Assembly (NCBI GenBank): GCA_029891385.1
Contig: CM057228.1
Span: forward strand, 22,654,309 to 22,718,308
DNA from: Erythroxylum novogranatense
Taxonomy: Eukaryota > Streptophyta > Magnoliopsida > Malpighiales > Erythroxylaceae
Direction: 5' to 3'
DNA length: 64,000 nt
Within the stretch, counting starts at the first letter, position 1. Each line of letters opens with the position of its first letter. The position numbers were made by a program, and so were the translations under genes. Below the pieces are notes generated by a model. That model made no database searches and was not told where the DNA came from. It saw nothing but the letters and a program-made list of their open reading frames with translations. Shown in pieces: positions 48,503-61,129 of this stretch.

Positions 48503-50643
48503 ATGCCTATACTTTCTCTTGTTTGTGCAGAGGTCTTTCAAGAATTTAGCACACTTAGGCATCTTTTTAATCAAATCAAGTAATGACACATTTACCTCAA
48601 GTTTGCTAAACATTTCAAACAATTCCTCATTGTCTTTCTTGTCCACAATCTTTTTACTAACCAGGTAAGAATTTGGAAAAGGCAAGTCACGAATTTTTAC
48701 CTCATCACCTTTGGAGTTGGAAGGTGATCCTTCCTCCATTGGTCTCTTCAGGATAGTTATTGCCTCTTCCTCATTTTGTACCACTGGTTGTTTTAAAGAT
48801 TTCTTCATGAACTTCTTTTCTTGAATGCTTTCAGATTGAATAGATTGGGAATTTTCTTGAGTAGTGTTAGCTGGAGGAGATTCAACTTCCATTTCCTCAT
48901 CAACCGTCTCTTCATCCTCTTCATTCTCTTTGAAACTCACTTTCTTGGCTCCAATTTTCTTCCCACTTCTCAGTGTGATTGCATTCAAAGATTTTGGATT
49001 TATCACTATGTTAGAGGGCATCGAACCACTACTCTTTCCTTGTTGCTCAGTCAAATTTTTGGAGATTTGAGTAACAAAAGTGTTTAAGTTCTCATGTTTG
49101 GTCTCCATTTGCTCCAACTTGGAAAACACATTTTGTAAGCAAGAGTCCATCTTATTTCCCATGGCATTCAACTTGGCATCAGTTTGGGCCTTTTCTTGAT
49201 CTAGTCTTGAATTTATCTCGGCAATGCCCTTCATGATCATAGCAAATTCGTCACCCTTAGAAGCAGTAGATGACGTCCCTTAATTAGGCACTATTTGGTT
49301 GGCAGAATTTTCTTGAATGTTTCCTTGATCTCCACCCCATCGAAAATTAGGATGATATCTCCAACCTGGATTATAAGTGTTGGAGTAAGGATCCCTCTTC
49401 TGATATTGGCCATTTCTATTTTGATAGAGGGCATGAACCTCTTCATATCTGGCACAGTTATTGGAAGCATGCATCATGGACCAAAGATTACTACAACCAG
49501 CTACTATAGCTTGAGAATGACTCACTGAATTGACTTGCTTAGCCTTCACATTATTTTCCAAAATGTTGAGTCTTTTCTCCACTCGGTTTCCCAAGGCAGC
49601 GATTTCAGCAAGAATATCTTGGGAAGAAACTGAAGAGGTACTGGACACCCTTCTTGAGTCTCCAGATTGGGAGTCATTGGTAGCCATCTTCTGAAGTAGG
49701 TCCCATGCAGCATTGGGACTTTATTCTCTGAGCTAACCATTTGCAGCGACATGAATTGAGGGCTTATGATATGGAAGAAGCCCTTCATAGAAAGAGTTGA
49801 CTAGATCATTCTCGAAATGTTGTGGTGGGGACAATGAGCTAGAAGTGTTATGAACCTTGTCCAATATTCATGCATGGATTCATTGTCTCATTGCACCACA
49901 CTAGTTATCTCCTTCTTGAGTCTCGATGTTTTAGAAGCAGGAAAATATTCATCTAAGAATGCTCCTTTCAGTTGCTCCCAGGTCAATGTGGTGAAATGTT
50001 GAGGTAATGTGTAAAGCCACTCCTTGGCTTTTCCTTCTAAAGTAAAGTGGAATGCTCTCCTCAATACATCTTCAAGATTTGCTCTGGGTGGTTTCATTGA
50101 AGAACACACCATGTGCATAGTCTTCAAATGCCTATGTGGATCATCACCTGCAAAACCATGGAATCTAGGTAAGGAAGAAATTAATGCGCCTTTAATTTCA
50201 AAATTCACATCATCAGTATAAAAGCCATAAGGATCATAATCAACATTGGAATTATTAATCTCCCTCATGCTTCTATTGTCCTCACCATTATGCCTTATAT
50301 TGTTCTCACCATGTACGTTGTTCCCATTAGGCCCAACAGGCCTATTATTATCATTTTCACCCTCCATGGTATCTTGCTCCGAATCAAAATCACTAGCAGA
50401 CAAGTGTTCACTAGAAGTAGCTCTCTCGCTATGTTCTTGTTCGCTCGATGACAAACTTGACTCTTTTGAAATATGCTCTTCTTCAATAAAAAATTGACTT
50501 GCCCCCTCTATTCTCTTCTCTCGTCTAATCTTTTTCACTAACCTCTCAAGTTCAAGATTTAAAGGATTTAAAGGTAAAGCCCTATCACTCCTAGGCATAA
50601 AACAGTAACAAAAAAGAACAAGGCACAAAACTGACTCACACAA
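48503..50643 (-). pseudogene. Gypsy gag, interrupted
   Basis: Three blocks on the minus strand. 50643-49888 carries a Ser/Glu-rich N-terminus and the retrotransposon gag core (LPRFHGFAGDDPHRHLK, FTLEGKAKEWLYTLP). 49687-49280 includes NPGWRYHPNFRWG, a word typical of Athila gag. 49240-48503 is a charged C-terminal part leading to the protease (LDLIKKMPKCAKFLKDL). Breaks are a TAG/TAA-type stop at 49888, frame changes up to 49690, and a TAA at 49280-49282 in frame with the next block. The 3' end is cut by the insertion at 48502. Gag would form the particle in intact relatives. Confidence 0.88.
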
Positions 50644-50949
50644 AAAGATTGAAAAAAATAATTAAAAAAAAATAAAAATTAAATTAAAATTAAAATTAAA
50701 AATAAATAAATAAAGAAAGAGAAAAAAAATCTAATGAGGACAAGTGAATCCCAGTATGAATGATGATGTATTTTGTAGTGTATGAAAGAGTGTAAAAACC
50801 TGTAATATGCACAAGAAATCAAAGAATGTCAAAAATTGTACCAATATGCACATAAAAAAAACTTTTATCTTAGCTAAGAAAAAAATAAAAATAAAAATAA
50901 AATAAAACGGTCAAAAGTTACTTGACACTTAGGAACCAATTTCTTGGTT

Positions 50950-50966
50950 CCCCGGCAACGACACCA
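50950..50966 (-). other. tRNA-Asp primer-binding site of the gypsy element
   Basis: The minus strand reads TGGTGTCGTTGCCGGGG two bases inside the 5' LTR. It matches the complement of plant tRNA-Asp 3' ends (TGGCGCCGTTGCCGGGG) with two differences. Confidence 0.9.
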
Positions 50967-50968
50967 CT

Positions 50969-53623
50969 TGAAATAACCTTTTTCGTCCGATTGTCGCCTT
51001 GGGGTTACTTCAAAATTTTAACCAAGGATTATGTATAGTGCAACATCGGGTCGTTCTCTTGAGGAACCAAAAGTGAAATTAATTTCCTAAGTTACTAGAT
51101 GCAATGCAAACTAAACTATAAAATGGTGTTGATTTTAACAATTACCGCTAAAATTTGCAACGAATGAAAATAAACGCAAAGGACTTGTTTTTGGTATTTT
51201 AAAATTTAAATGAGTAATTTGAAATGACAACGAGTGAATTAATTAAGAAAACAAACACAAGTAATTAACAATGAAAAACACAATCCTCCAGTTCAATAAC
51301 GCAGGCAATCATCACTAAAAAAAAAGGGAGTTAAAACAATTTAACCAAGAATTAAAATCGAGCTTTAATCTAACAATCGAGCCACCTCGAATTGTTACAA
51401 AAATATTTTCCAATAATCTCAATTTACTACCTGCCACCAGACTAGTAAAATAGAATTAAGGTTACTAACACCAATGCTCGACTTTTACGCAATATTTAAG
51501 AAACATAATTAATGCTAGCAACAGATAAAATGTTCCAAATAATTCAAGCCACCTTGAATAATTACCAATTTCGCTAAAATCTCAATACAAAGTTTTAACC
51601 CAAAATAGAGTAATGAAATTAAATCCGAAATCAACACAATATCAATTGTCAAACAATAATTCAGTCACAAAACACAACTCCAAATAATTAAATAGTAAAA
51701 TCCATGAATTACTAATTAATTAAATGGACAGAAAATAATTGCAATTTAAACTCCCCTATAAAAACTTGAAGCTCCTGCCTTTGCCATTGAACCGAAGGAT
51801 TAAAATAAATTAGCCTAGAAAATTCATTGAAGTTGCCGACGTTGAGCTCCGACGATCAGCCATGAAGTTGAGAATGAAGGTTTTGGATCTATGGAAGAGA
51901 CGAGGACCAATAACGAATCAGATCCCCTAACAGCGTTTTTCCTTCTTCTATTTCCCAAAAGCCACGCACATATAGCTCACAACGTTTCCACAACGCCAGC
52001 TCCTAGCTCCACTTGCGTCCAGATGTTGCCTTGGGAAGAGACCTTCAACGCCAGCTGCCCCTCATGTAGACTCCTTCTAATTTTCCTATATTTTTCCTAG
52101 GACAACGCAAATCACGCAGATCCTAGTTGCCCAGCATACTCACAACCTCCTGTTTCTCTTATATTTTTTTTCCTAGCTACTGCCACAGCACACTCTCGTC
52201 ACTAACTCCCTTCTTCAACAGCCCCTCACAACGCACTCAACAGTTTTTCCTTCTTATTTTTCCAGCAACACACTCACATAAATCACACACCAAGCAACCA
52301 CACACAAGCCAACTCCTCCTACGTTTTTCTCTTCAGCTGATCCACGCACAACCCCTCTTATTTTCCTGTACACTTACTCAAAAACCCATCCAAGACCAGA
52401 CCAAACCAGCACAAAAATATTAAATCACCAGCTCCCTTCTATCTAACGTGATCTTCACAGCACAAGCCAAAACTCACGTCCCTTTCTTCTCAACAGCACA
52501 AGCCTCTCCTAGTTACTCACAAAACCAATAACTTCCTCCCCTACACTAGAACAGGAAACTTCACACTCACAGCACACTACACGTCTCTTCTATTTTTGTT
52601 TATGTTTCTTTTTCCACCAGCCCTTCACGCACAACAGAAAACACAACAGGCCTCTCTTCTCACGCACAAAACCAGCTCCTCTCTTTATTTTTCTCTCTAA
52701 GCTACTCACACAACAAGACACACTCACGTTGTCACTCACACACCCAGCAGCTCCTTGTGATCTACACCAGCTCCACACACGACACACTCCAAGACACTCC
52801 CATTTATTCTTATTTTTCCAGCCCACACTCCAGTTACACCACTTGCTCACACAACAACAAACACATTTCCAGCCCTCCATAATACACGTTACTGCCAGCT
52901 CCTATTTCTGTCTTTATGTTTTCCTTCCTTTCTTCTGATTCCTTCTTTCTTGGTCCACATCCCATACAAGCCACTCCTAGATGCCCAGCACACTCACAAC
53001 CTCCAACGCCACCAGCTCTTTTCACCATTTCTTTTGGTTCACTTCCCATACTCTACAAGCCAACTTCAAGATATTTTATTCTACCACCCAGCCAAGCACG
53101 ACACAACCCTCTCCATTCTTCACGTCATCTGCTGCTCTCACAAGCCAACAACTCACAGCTCCTTCATTCCCCACAGCCTTCTTTATTATTATTTTTTTTC
53201 AGCCCACTTACGTACACATCTCACACACCACACAGTTCTCTTTAATTTATGTAAGAAAATTTTCCCCCATTGGTCCACTAAGCTCCTTTCCATCTGCTTT
53301 TCTTCTTCCCCCTACACATTCACGCAGCTCATCCAATGCACTTTCTTTTTTTTTCTTTTGCTTCTCTTTAATTTCTTGAATTTTCTTTTCTTTAATTTCT
53401 TCAAATAACCTACAAACAAAATACAAATAATGTAGCATCAATTGTCTAAAAATTAACTTATCACAGTTAAACCAAAACATGACAATTTTTGCCCCTATAA
53501 ACTCAAATTAAATATAAGGCACAATAATTCAAATAATTATCAAATAAAGCTATAAAGACCAATTTTAGTGACAGAAACCTATCTAAATGAGATGAAAATA
53601 TATATAAACAAATGAGTTTGTCA
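50969..53623 (-). repeat. 5' LTR of the gypsy element (2.66 kb)
   Basis: Direct repeat of 36587-39214 with the same C/A-rich, G-poor + strand zone (about 52080-53370). It would contain the promoter of the leftward transcript. Confidence 0.95.
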
Positions 53624-53628
53624 AAGGT

Positions 53629-54862
53629 TCATTATCATCATATGTGACAAACATATTTATTTCATAAACATCTTCCTGAAAAGCTTCACTTTCAATTCTT
53701 TGTTCTCCTTTTTCATGTGATTCAAAAATACCTCTAGGTTTAACTTTATCTCATTGTAAGCTGGGAAAAGGGACATAATATACCTAAATCACTTATATTG
53801 CCAACATGAAAGGTTCAAATTGTCTCAATCTTCTTCTGTTGTTGATTTCAACTAGATTGTATTAGCTATGTACTTTTGTACCCACATTTGGAGTCGAATC
53901 AAACCAGTCATACTTAAATATCACACTTCACTTTATTGATAATATAGGGTACTCAATTTCAAGTATCTCAATAATTTTACCGTAGTAATTTGTCAATTTT
54001 CCCTGTATGTAAACTATATTGTTTATTGTTTCCATGTTATGACCATGATATTCTGTATGATATTTGTATCCATTAATAAAATACATCAAATACGATTTAA
54101 CAGTTCGCAGAGGTCCATTCGCAAGATCACATATGAATTTTTTCTCTATTGGATTTTCTAAGGCCTATACAAAAGAATTATCATATCAAACAGTATAATT
54201 TCATTTGAACAGTTAATTCTTATAATTCAATCATTTCAATATTTATAAGTGAAAACTTACATATTTTTTGAACCATCGAGGAAAGTGTCTTCCAACTTCT
54301 TTATTAATTTCATCCCGTGTTTTGTTCGACATTAGCTCGCGTAACAATTTCTCGTATAATCTAAAAATATTATTATGTATTTCAGTTATGAACAATACCA
54401 TATTTCAAACCCCAAATAATCAATTTCAACTTACTGCACAAAAGGTTGAACCTCTTGATAATTCAATAAAATGTAACCACGAGAAGCCTCAATTTCTTCC
54501 TTTGTTAACATTCTTCTTATTGAACGTCCATATGTTCATCCAGGATATGTGAAATGGATAAGTTACCATCAACATCTCTCGTTCCTTCCCTATTTTCATT
54601 ACGAAATTTTTTTCTTTCTCTTATGTGAATATGCGACTGAAAATAATATAAACAAAATGTACTAACTTCCTCCATTAAATAAGCATTACATATCGAACCT
54701 TCAACTTTATCCTTGTTTTTGAAATTTTTCTTCAAGTGATGCAAATACTTATATTAGTAAATAGGGTTATTACAATTTAGTTGTTAAAATATGTTATTAC
54801 TTCAATTACAATCATTTCTGTTCAATTACCTCGCAAATGGATACATCCATCGATATTGAACT
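53629..54862 (-). pseudogene. TNP2 transposase, middle/C-terminal part (block 2)
   Basis: The minus-strand translation resumes directly after the solo LTR with VQYRWMYPF, the standard continuation of the TNP2 core. Next comes HHLKKNFKNK...EGSICNAYLMEEVSTFCLYYF (54744-54600), the DUF4218-type region. After that come a KKYV-ending helix (about 54270) and the DUF4216-type region with YYGKIIEILEIEYP (about 53960). Introns or decay separate the blocks and several stops are present. It ends at the gypsy junction at 53629. TNP2 is the CACTA transposase; this copy is dead. Confidence 0.85.
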
Positions 54863-57800
54863 TGTTGGACCCCGAACTTTTTTTAAAATTGCGAGTTAAA
54901 ATTTGACATGAAATGAGAAATGGGTGGTGAATTAGTCACGTGTAAAGGAAAAGAAAATTCATGATTTTGAATGATTATGTGTAATGTTCTATGTGAGCAA
55001 ATTCTAGTTTGAACAAATTGAAATGATATTTTAAGAATAATACATGAAATGGGTGTTTTTGAGTTTTATGAAATTGATGTGAGGATTTGGGAAAAATTTT
55101 GTATTGTATTATGAAATTTATTAGTGAAAGTGTTATGAAATTTATTAGTGAAAGTGTTAGATTTTGGAAGTGTGAAAATCTGAAATTTTGAGGATGAATA
55201 GTAGCAGAAAATGCTAAATTAGATATGAAACTTTATGAATTTTTCTGGGATAATTTAGGCAGAATTTGATAAAATAATCTTTATGAAACTTGTAGTTTCT
55301 GTTGAGAGCTTTCTATCGCCATAAAGTATGACATTTTTCGATATCGGGATTGAAAGTTATGATCATTTGAATTTAAGTATTATTTTGCTTTGTTTTTGGA
55401 AATGACCATTAGAATAAGTTTGTGTGTATTGCTTTGAAGCCAATTTCTGTACTGATGTGGTCTGAATTGGAGTAAGTGGTCTACATGAAAGTTATAGAAA
55501 ATTTCCTAGCTTTTCAATGATGTATAATATGCAATTTTTGGATGTGAGAATTGAAAGATGTGAAAGTGTGAAGTTTGGATATTGTTTAGGTGATTTTTAA
55601 CAGGGCAAAAACTTTGATTGAAAGATTGACCTAGTTAGAGGTTGAAATTGCCTTTAAGTGCTTCATGAAAATTTTAGATTATGTTTTGATCTTTCCATTG
55701 ATGTAAAGTATGGAAATTTTTGGCTATGAAATAGGAAATTAGGATTTTTACAAGAAGTTGTTACTGTTTGGGAAGAGTATTAGTGGACAGAAACTTTGAA
55801 GTAATTTTTGACTCCCTTAGAGGCCAAAATGATTTTTCTGTCCTTCGTAAAAGTTGTAGGTTACTTTTTGATCTTTTCATTGATATAAAGTATGACATTT
55901 TTGGACCTTGGAGCTGAAAGTTAGAAATTTTAGAAGTTGTGATACTGTTTAGGGAGACTTAATGTGGACAGTAACTTTGAGTGAGATTTTGACCCTTTTA
56001 GAGACAGAATTGATTTTTAAGTCCTTCGTGAGAATTGTATAACTTTCTTTTATCTTTTCATTGACACCAAATTTGAAAATTTGGAGTTCTGAGTCACAAG
56101 TTATGAATTTTAGAAGTTGGAAGGTCGCCCTGGCGAGCGGCTGCGCTCTATCGTCCTGGCGAGCGACCCGCTCGGTCGCTACCTTTCGGTCGCTCCTACT
56201 CGGTCGCTACCGTTTGGTCTCTCCCGTTCAATCGCTCCCACTCGGTCGCCATAACTTTTGCTCTAGTCATCCAAATGAGGTGATTATTGATTTGGATTAA
56301 ACTAGAGAAATATGTATACAAATTTTATGAACGATTCTAGTTTCAATTTAGTCTTTAAGAATGTCAAATTTTAGATGGAAATAAATCACTGGAAAATGTG
56401 ATAGCATAAGAATAGTCCGAAATAGTTGGAGTATACCTTTTGGAGTAGTGGACCAAATTTAATGATTTTGGTATCATTATGAAATTGAGACAATAAGGAA
56501 AATTTCTCTAGAGGGAAGTTTTAGCAAATTCCTTCAATTTTATGATTTGAAAAATGTCCTAAAGTAAACATGAATTAAAATGAATTTTAGGGGCAAACTT
56601 GGAAGAACACTTAAGGTTTTAAGTTATAAGGCATATATGTAAGGGCATAATGGCCTTTTTGCATTCGTTAAATGCAAGAAGAGTGGGTTGTTGTTTAAGA
56701 AGAAGAGAAGCACGAATTTGTTTAAGTTAGAAAGAAAAGAAAGAAGAAAGAAGAGAGAAGAGGGAGAGCTTTCAGTGAAAAGAAAGGAGAAGAAGAAAGG
56801 AAAAAGTTAGGGTTCGATTTTTATGGGTCTTCAAGCAAGATTTTTAAGTTGATCCAAGACGGAAAAAGATGGAAGAAGAAGAGAGCTCCATTATGAGCCA
56901 AGAAATTTTGGATTTGGAGAAGATTAAGATAAGAGACGATTTTTTATCTTTGAAATTTTAATGAGATTTTGGTTTAGATAGCTTAAGAATGGTATGAGTT
57001 TGTGCTTTCTAAATTCAATTTTGGTGATTGCATGGTTTAAATTGTTCAATTTTGGATGTTTATTAATTAGGGATTTTTTTCATGAATTAGGAAATTTAAG
57101 TGAGGCAATGAAGAAATTGATGCTTTGGACAAGTTACAAGCATGGAAATGAGGTGGGTACCATGTTTATAATTTGAATTATAATCTATGTATATGTTTTC
57201 GAAAAATCAAGAAAGTAAAAGGGTTTTCAAATTATTGTTTTCGAATGGTTAAATTCATGGTTTTGAATAAATTGATGCAATTGAATGATTGTTTTATTGT
57301 TTCGAAATTGTTGCATTCTTTGTGTGATTGAAAAATTGTTATGTGCATTTTTTAATTGAAATTGTGAATGACATTGGTATGAAATATCACATGATATGAA
57401 AGACTGAATTTTCAAAATATGCCTTCGGGCAAATCTGTTTTCAAGTATGAATTATCTGTTATGTGGGTTTGGTTAGGTCCTATAAGAGGGTCAAGTGCAT
57501 TTGTCTAGACTTCGCTCGCTTGCCAGCTAGTGGCATTGGAGCTCCGTTAAGGACGCCCATAAGTTCACGGCTACACCGGACCGCTATGCGGGAAGGTGTA
57601 GTACGTTCTATTCACGGCTGCACAGGACTGCTATGTGAGAATGTGCATTATGTTCTGTTTCTGGACCAACCCAAACTAAATTCTAATGTGTTATGTGCTT
57701 ATGTGTGTTATACTGTGATGCATTACATGATTTGAAAATTGTTCATGAATTTTGAAAGAAATGGAGATTTACATGATTTGAAATGGTTCATGAAGTTTGA

Positions 57801-58874
57801 AAATTTGAGAATTTTTTAGAAATGAGCAATCGAGGTTTTCAACCGTGAAATTTTTGAAATTGATTATGTGTGTTTTGAAAAGTTGAAAAGTTTGCGAAAT
57901 AAACATTTTGCCAAATTTCTAATATGAAATTTCCATAAAATGGCAAAAGTTTTGAAAAATAGTTTTTGCTTATTTTTCTGTTATAAACATGTTATCCACG
58001 AGCTGTAAAGCTCACCCCCCTTTCATCCCCATCTCCAGGTATCGAGCAGGGGATTGGATGAAAGAAAGTCAAGGCATTTGTTCGATTTTGCTTATCTTGT
58101 GTTTTGTGTATTTTGGATTTTGGTTATTGGTATTGTACATGGCTTGAAAATGCCATTATTATGTTGTAAGCATTTAATTCATGATGATAATGAGCTATGG
58201 AATTATGTATGGTTTGGTAAGAAATGGGGAAATGATTATGATTGGTTGTGTTTGGTTTCCGGACAGGAGGTCCGATGATACTGATGATTGAGCCGAAAAT
58301 ATTGAAGTGCTTATTTGTGTATGATTTGTGGGTATATTGATATGTGTGTAAGGTTCCTTATGGCCAAAGGAAAAATAAGATATATGTTTTGTTTTAAAAG
58401 ATGAGAAATTATGTATTTGAAGGATAGAATAATTGAGCTTATGGAATTGATGAATTCCAAATGGAAAATTGAATTGGTCTGCATGAGATTGAATAAAGAA
58501 TGAAAAGAAAAAAATTTATACCGATTTGGATTGGTTTAGATGAAATGTATTAAGGTTTCCAACGCGATATTTTTCTAAAATAATTGCTTTCGGATTTCGG
58601 AGTTAAGTTTTTGTTCCTAAGCGATTTGTTTTCGTTGAATCTGTTCCTTCGATTCTGCTATTTGATTTTGTTTCCGCTTTATGACTTCCGATCCGATTTG
58701 TGTTTCGCACGCTATTTGATCCGATTGGCTTTTCACATTTGTTTTGGGCCCACTTTCGATTACTTTCGGACTTTGAGATTCGTTCTTTCGTTTCCTCCTC
58801 TTTGTTTCGCTTTCTGTTACCGTTCAGTTTTTTGTTTTTTCGGTTGGGGTCCGGTTCCAAATCGGGTCCCAGCA
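54863..58874 (+). mobile_element. 4.0-kb solo LTR (gypsy, Tekay/Del-like) inside TNP2
   Basis: Starts TGTTGGACCCCGA and ends TCGGGTCCCAGCA, giving TG...CA with short inverted ends. The 5-bp flanks are GAACT (54858-54862) and GATCT (58875-58879), a duplication with one mismatch. Removing the insert rejoins the TNP2 frame exactly. There is no primer site, gag or pol inside. It shows the parts of a long LTR: a U3-like region with repeated promoter-type motifs, a leader with TTAGGGTTCG (about 56810) and GAGCCAAGAAA, and a GCTGTAAAGCTCACCCCCC-type motif at 58000. A solo LTR left by LTR-LTR recombination is the simplest reading. The Tekay/Del assignment is inference. Confidence 0.85.
56125..56250 (+). 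repeat. GC-rich CTCGGTCGCTAC tandem array
   Basis: About nine imperfect 10-13-bp units related to CTCGGTCGCTAC, CCTGGCGAGCG and TTCGGTCGCTCC in an otherwise AT-rich LTR. The strong composition contrast and both-strand GAGCG/CGCTC words could give hairpins. Confidence 0.9.
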
Positions 58875-58879
58875 GATCT

Positions 58880-61116
58880 GGACTGGCTAGTTTTGCCTCG
58901 TGTGCTAAATGCACAAGTAGATGCTCCATACAGTCAAAGAAGCTTGGAGGAAAAATCCCTTTTAACTCATATAAAATTATTGGAATTTTCCTTTTTAGTT
59001 TTTCCATTTTAGCCAACTTGATTTTAGATGATGTTAAATTTTTTACAAACAAACTTAATTATGTTATTATTTCCCATATCTTATTCGGTGGCAACTTCCG
59101 AAATGCAATTGAAATTAGCCTTTGTATAAACACATGAAAATCATGACTTTTCATCCTAAATAATTTGTACTTCCTCATGTCTACACACCTTGCCAAGTTT
59201 GAAACATAACTATCGAAAAACTTTAGACTTTTCAACCATTCACACAATATTTCCTTTTATTTTTTTACCAAAGTGTAACATGCTTTCAGATATTTACCAG
59301 TATGAATATCTTAATGTAACTCCTTCCTTCTACAAAAAATTACAAATCAACTTGTGATTTTGCATTGTCTTTTGTCCTCCCTTCAATGTTCATTATGGTA
59401 TTGAACAAATTGTCAAAAATATTTTTTCAATATGCATCACATCTAGATTATGACATATCAAATTAGTTTTCCAATATAGAAAATCCCAAAGATGCTTTGT
59501 TTTCTCCAACCAAAGTTTTTACTAATGCTTGTATTAACTTAATTAGCTTCAAATTCTTTAACTTTTAGCAAGCCTAATTCTTTAATCTCTAGCAAAATCT
59601 CTTCACTAACTTTGTGAGGGAGAGAAGGTATTTTTACTATCCTATTCTTAATGAACATTTGTTTATTGCGTCTAAATGGATGATCTAGAGTAAGAAATTT
59701 CTTGTGATTGTCAAACCAATTTGTTTTGCCCCCGCTTGGAAGATAGAACATATCAGAATCATTGCTATAATAAGGACAAGCCAATTTTCCTGTTGTGCTC
59801 CATCCAGACAACATGGAATATGCTAGAAAATCACTAATGGTCCACATTAAAGCCACTCTTAAAATAAAATTTTGTTTTAGAGACACACCATATGTCTGAA
59901 CACCATATTCCTGAAGATGTAGCAATTCAGCTATCAATGGTTGTCAGAATACATCAATTTTATGCTTTGGATTTGTAGGCCTTGACACAATCACTGTCAA
60001 GAACATATATGCCTCTTTCATACATATCCATGGAGGCAAATTATAAGGAGTAATTATGATTGGCCATGATGAGTATTGCTGGTCGGGTTGACTAAAAGGT
60101 TGGAATCCATCTGTCAATAATCCTAACCTAACATTTTGACTTTCAGCTGCAAACTCAAAATAGGTGTCATTGAAATGTTTCCATGCCAGTACATCTATTG
60201 GATGACTCATTATTCTATCTTCCTGTTCATGTTCAATATGCCATCTTATGTGAGATGCAGTAACATCAGAAGCATATAGTCTTTGAAGTTTCAGAGTGAG
60301 CGGGAAATAATACATCCGCTTCCAAGGTACTAATTTCTGTTTCATATAACGCTTTCTAGGTTTGAACCTAGGTTGGCCAAAAAATTTGTACTCTTGTAAT
60401 TCCACATCATCTCCTTAAGACAACATATATCCCAATTTGCAACAATCAATCTTTTCAATAGGCAAACCAAGACCCCTAACAAGTTTCTTTATATTGTAAA
60501 AATTATCAACCATTGTATGATCAGGAGACAATGATTCATTATACCATTCAAGAATTTTATCAAAACTACAATCAGAAATATGCCCTTTAGACTTTATGTT
60601 CAATATTTGAGCAATTGAAGACAATTGAGTCATTGTCTCACAATTTGGCCATAATTCTTGGTCCGCTGAGTATAGGAACTAAAAAAACTGTTTTGCATGT
60701 GGATTTGGTTCTTCTTCAAGATTTTCTATATTTTCTTGAAAGGTATAACAGGTTGTTTCATTAACCATTTGCATGTAAGGATTTTCATTTGCATCCATAT
60801 TATTTTTTGTAAATCCAATCCCCCTTCAAACTCATTTAAGTTCAAAGACGATTATACTTGAATACCCCTTGATACAAATCAATAGTTCCCCATGTCGTGT
60901 CTACTCAAAATAATTGGGGACAAACCCTTTTCTCAACAAATGCCCATTAACTTCATCAATAGGAAGGAAACAAATGTACTTGTACTTTTTACATGGACAT
61001 ATGATCTTTAGGCCATCCATATATGCAGGATGAGAACATGTATAATGAATAAAAGCTTCAACTCCCTTAACAAACTTAGGATTAATGAAACCATCGGGTG
61101 TTAATCGTCTATACAT
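58880..61116 (-). pseudogene. TNP2 transposase, N-terminal part (block 1)
   Basis: On the minus strand the sequence opens with a transposase-associated domain (MYRRLTPDGFINPKFVKGVE, then HYTCSHP and PCKKYK; 61116-60901). It continues through EEEPNPHAKQFF (about 60700), LVRGLGLPIEKIDCC (60490), the TNP2 core FFGQPRFKPRKR and LLTDGFQPFSQPDQQYSSWP, and PYNLPPWICMK (60405-59944). Then come GVQTYGVSLKQNF (59937 onward), NLDVMHIEK (about 59430), MKSHDFHVF (about 59150) and PPSFFDCMEHLLVHL (about 58940). It stops at the solo-LTR junction. Damage includes stops near 59943 and 60415, a frameshift near 59410 and others. TNP2 cuts and joins the element ends in active relatives. Confidence 0.9.
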
Positions 61117-61129
61117 CTAAGATCTATCA

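Larger units (their letters stand above)
36587..53623 (-). mobile_element. Athila-like Ty3/gypsy LTR retrotransposon with nested insertion
   Basis: LTRs at 36587-39214 and 50969-53623 begin TGAAATAACC and end TTTGTCA on the + strand, and are nearly identical. A perfect AAGGT duplication flanks them (36582-36586, 53624-53628). On the minus strand the order is LTR, tRNA-Asp primer site, gag, protease, reverse transcriptase, RNase H, integrase, polypurine tract, LTR, which is the gypsy order. The tRNA-Asp primer and gag/pol style place it in the Athila branch by family knowledge. No envelope-like ORF is seen between integrase and the 3' LTR. The 17.0-kb length includes a 3.7-kb insertion between gag and protease. 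The element itself sits in a CACTA transposase pseudogene. Confidence 0.95.
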
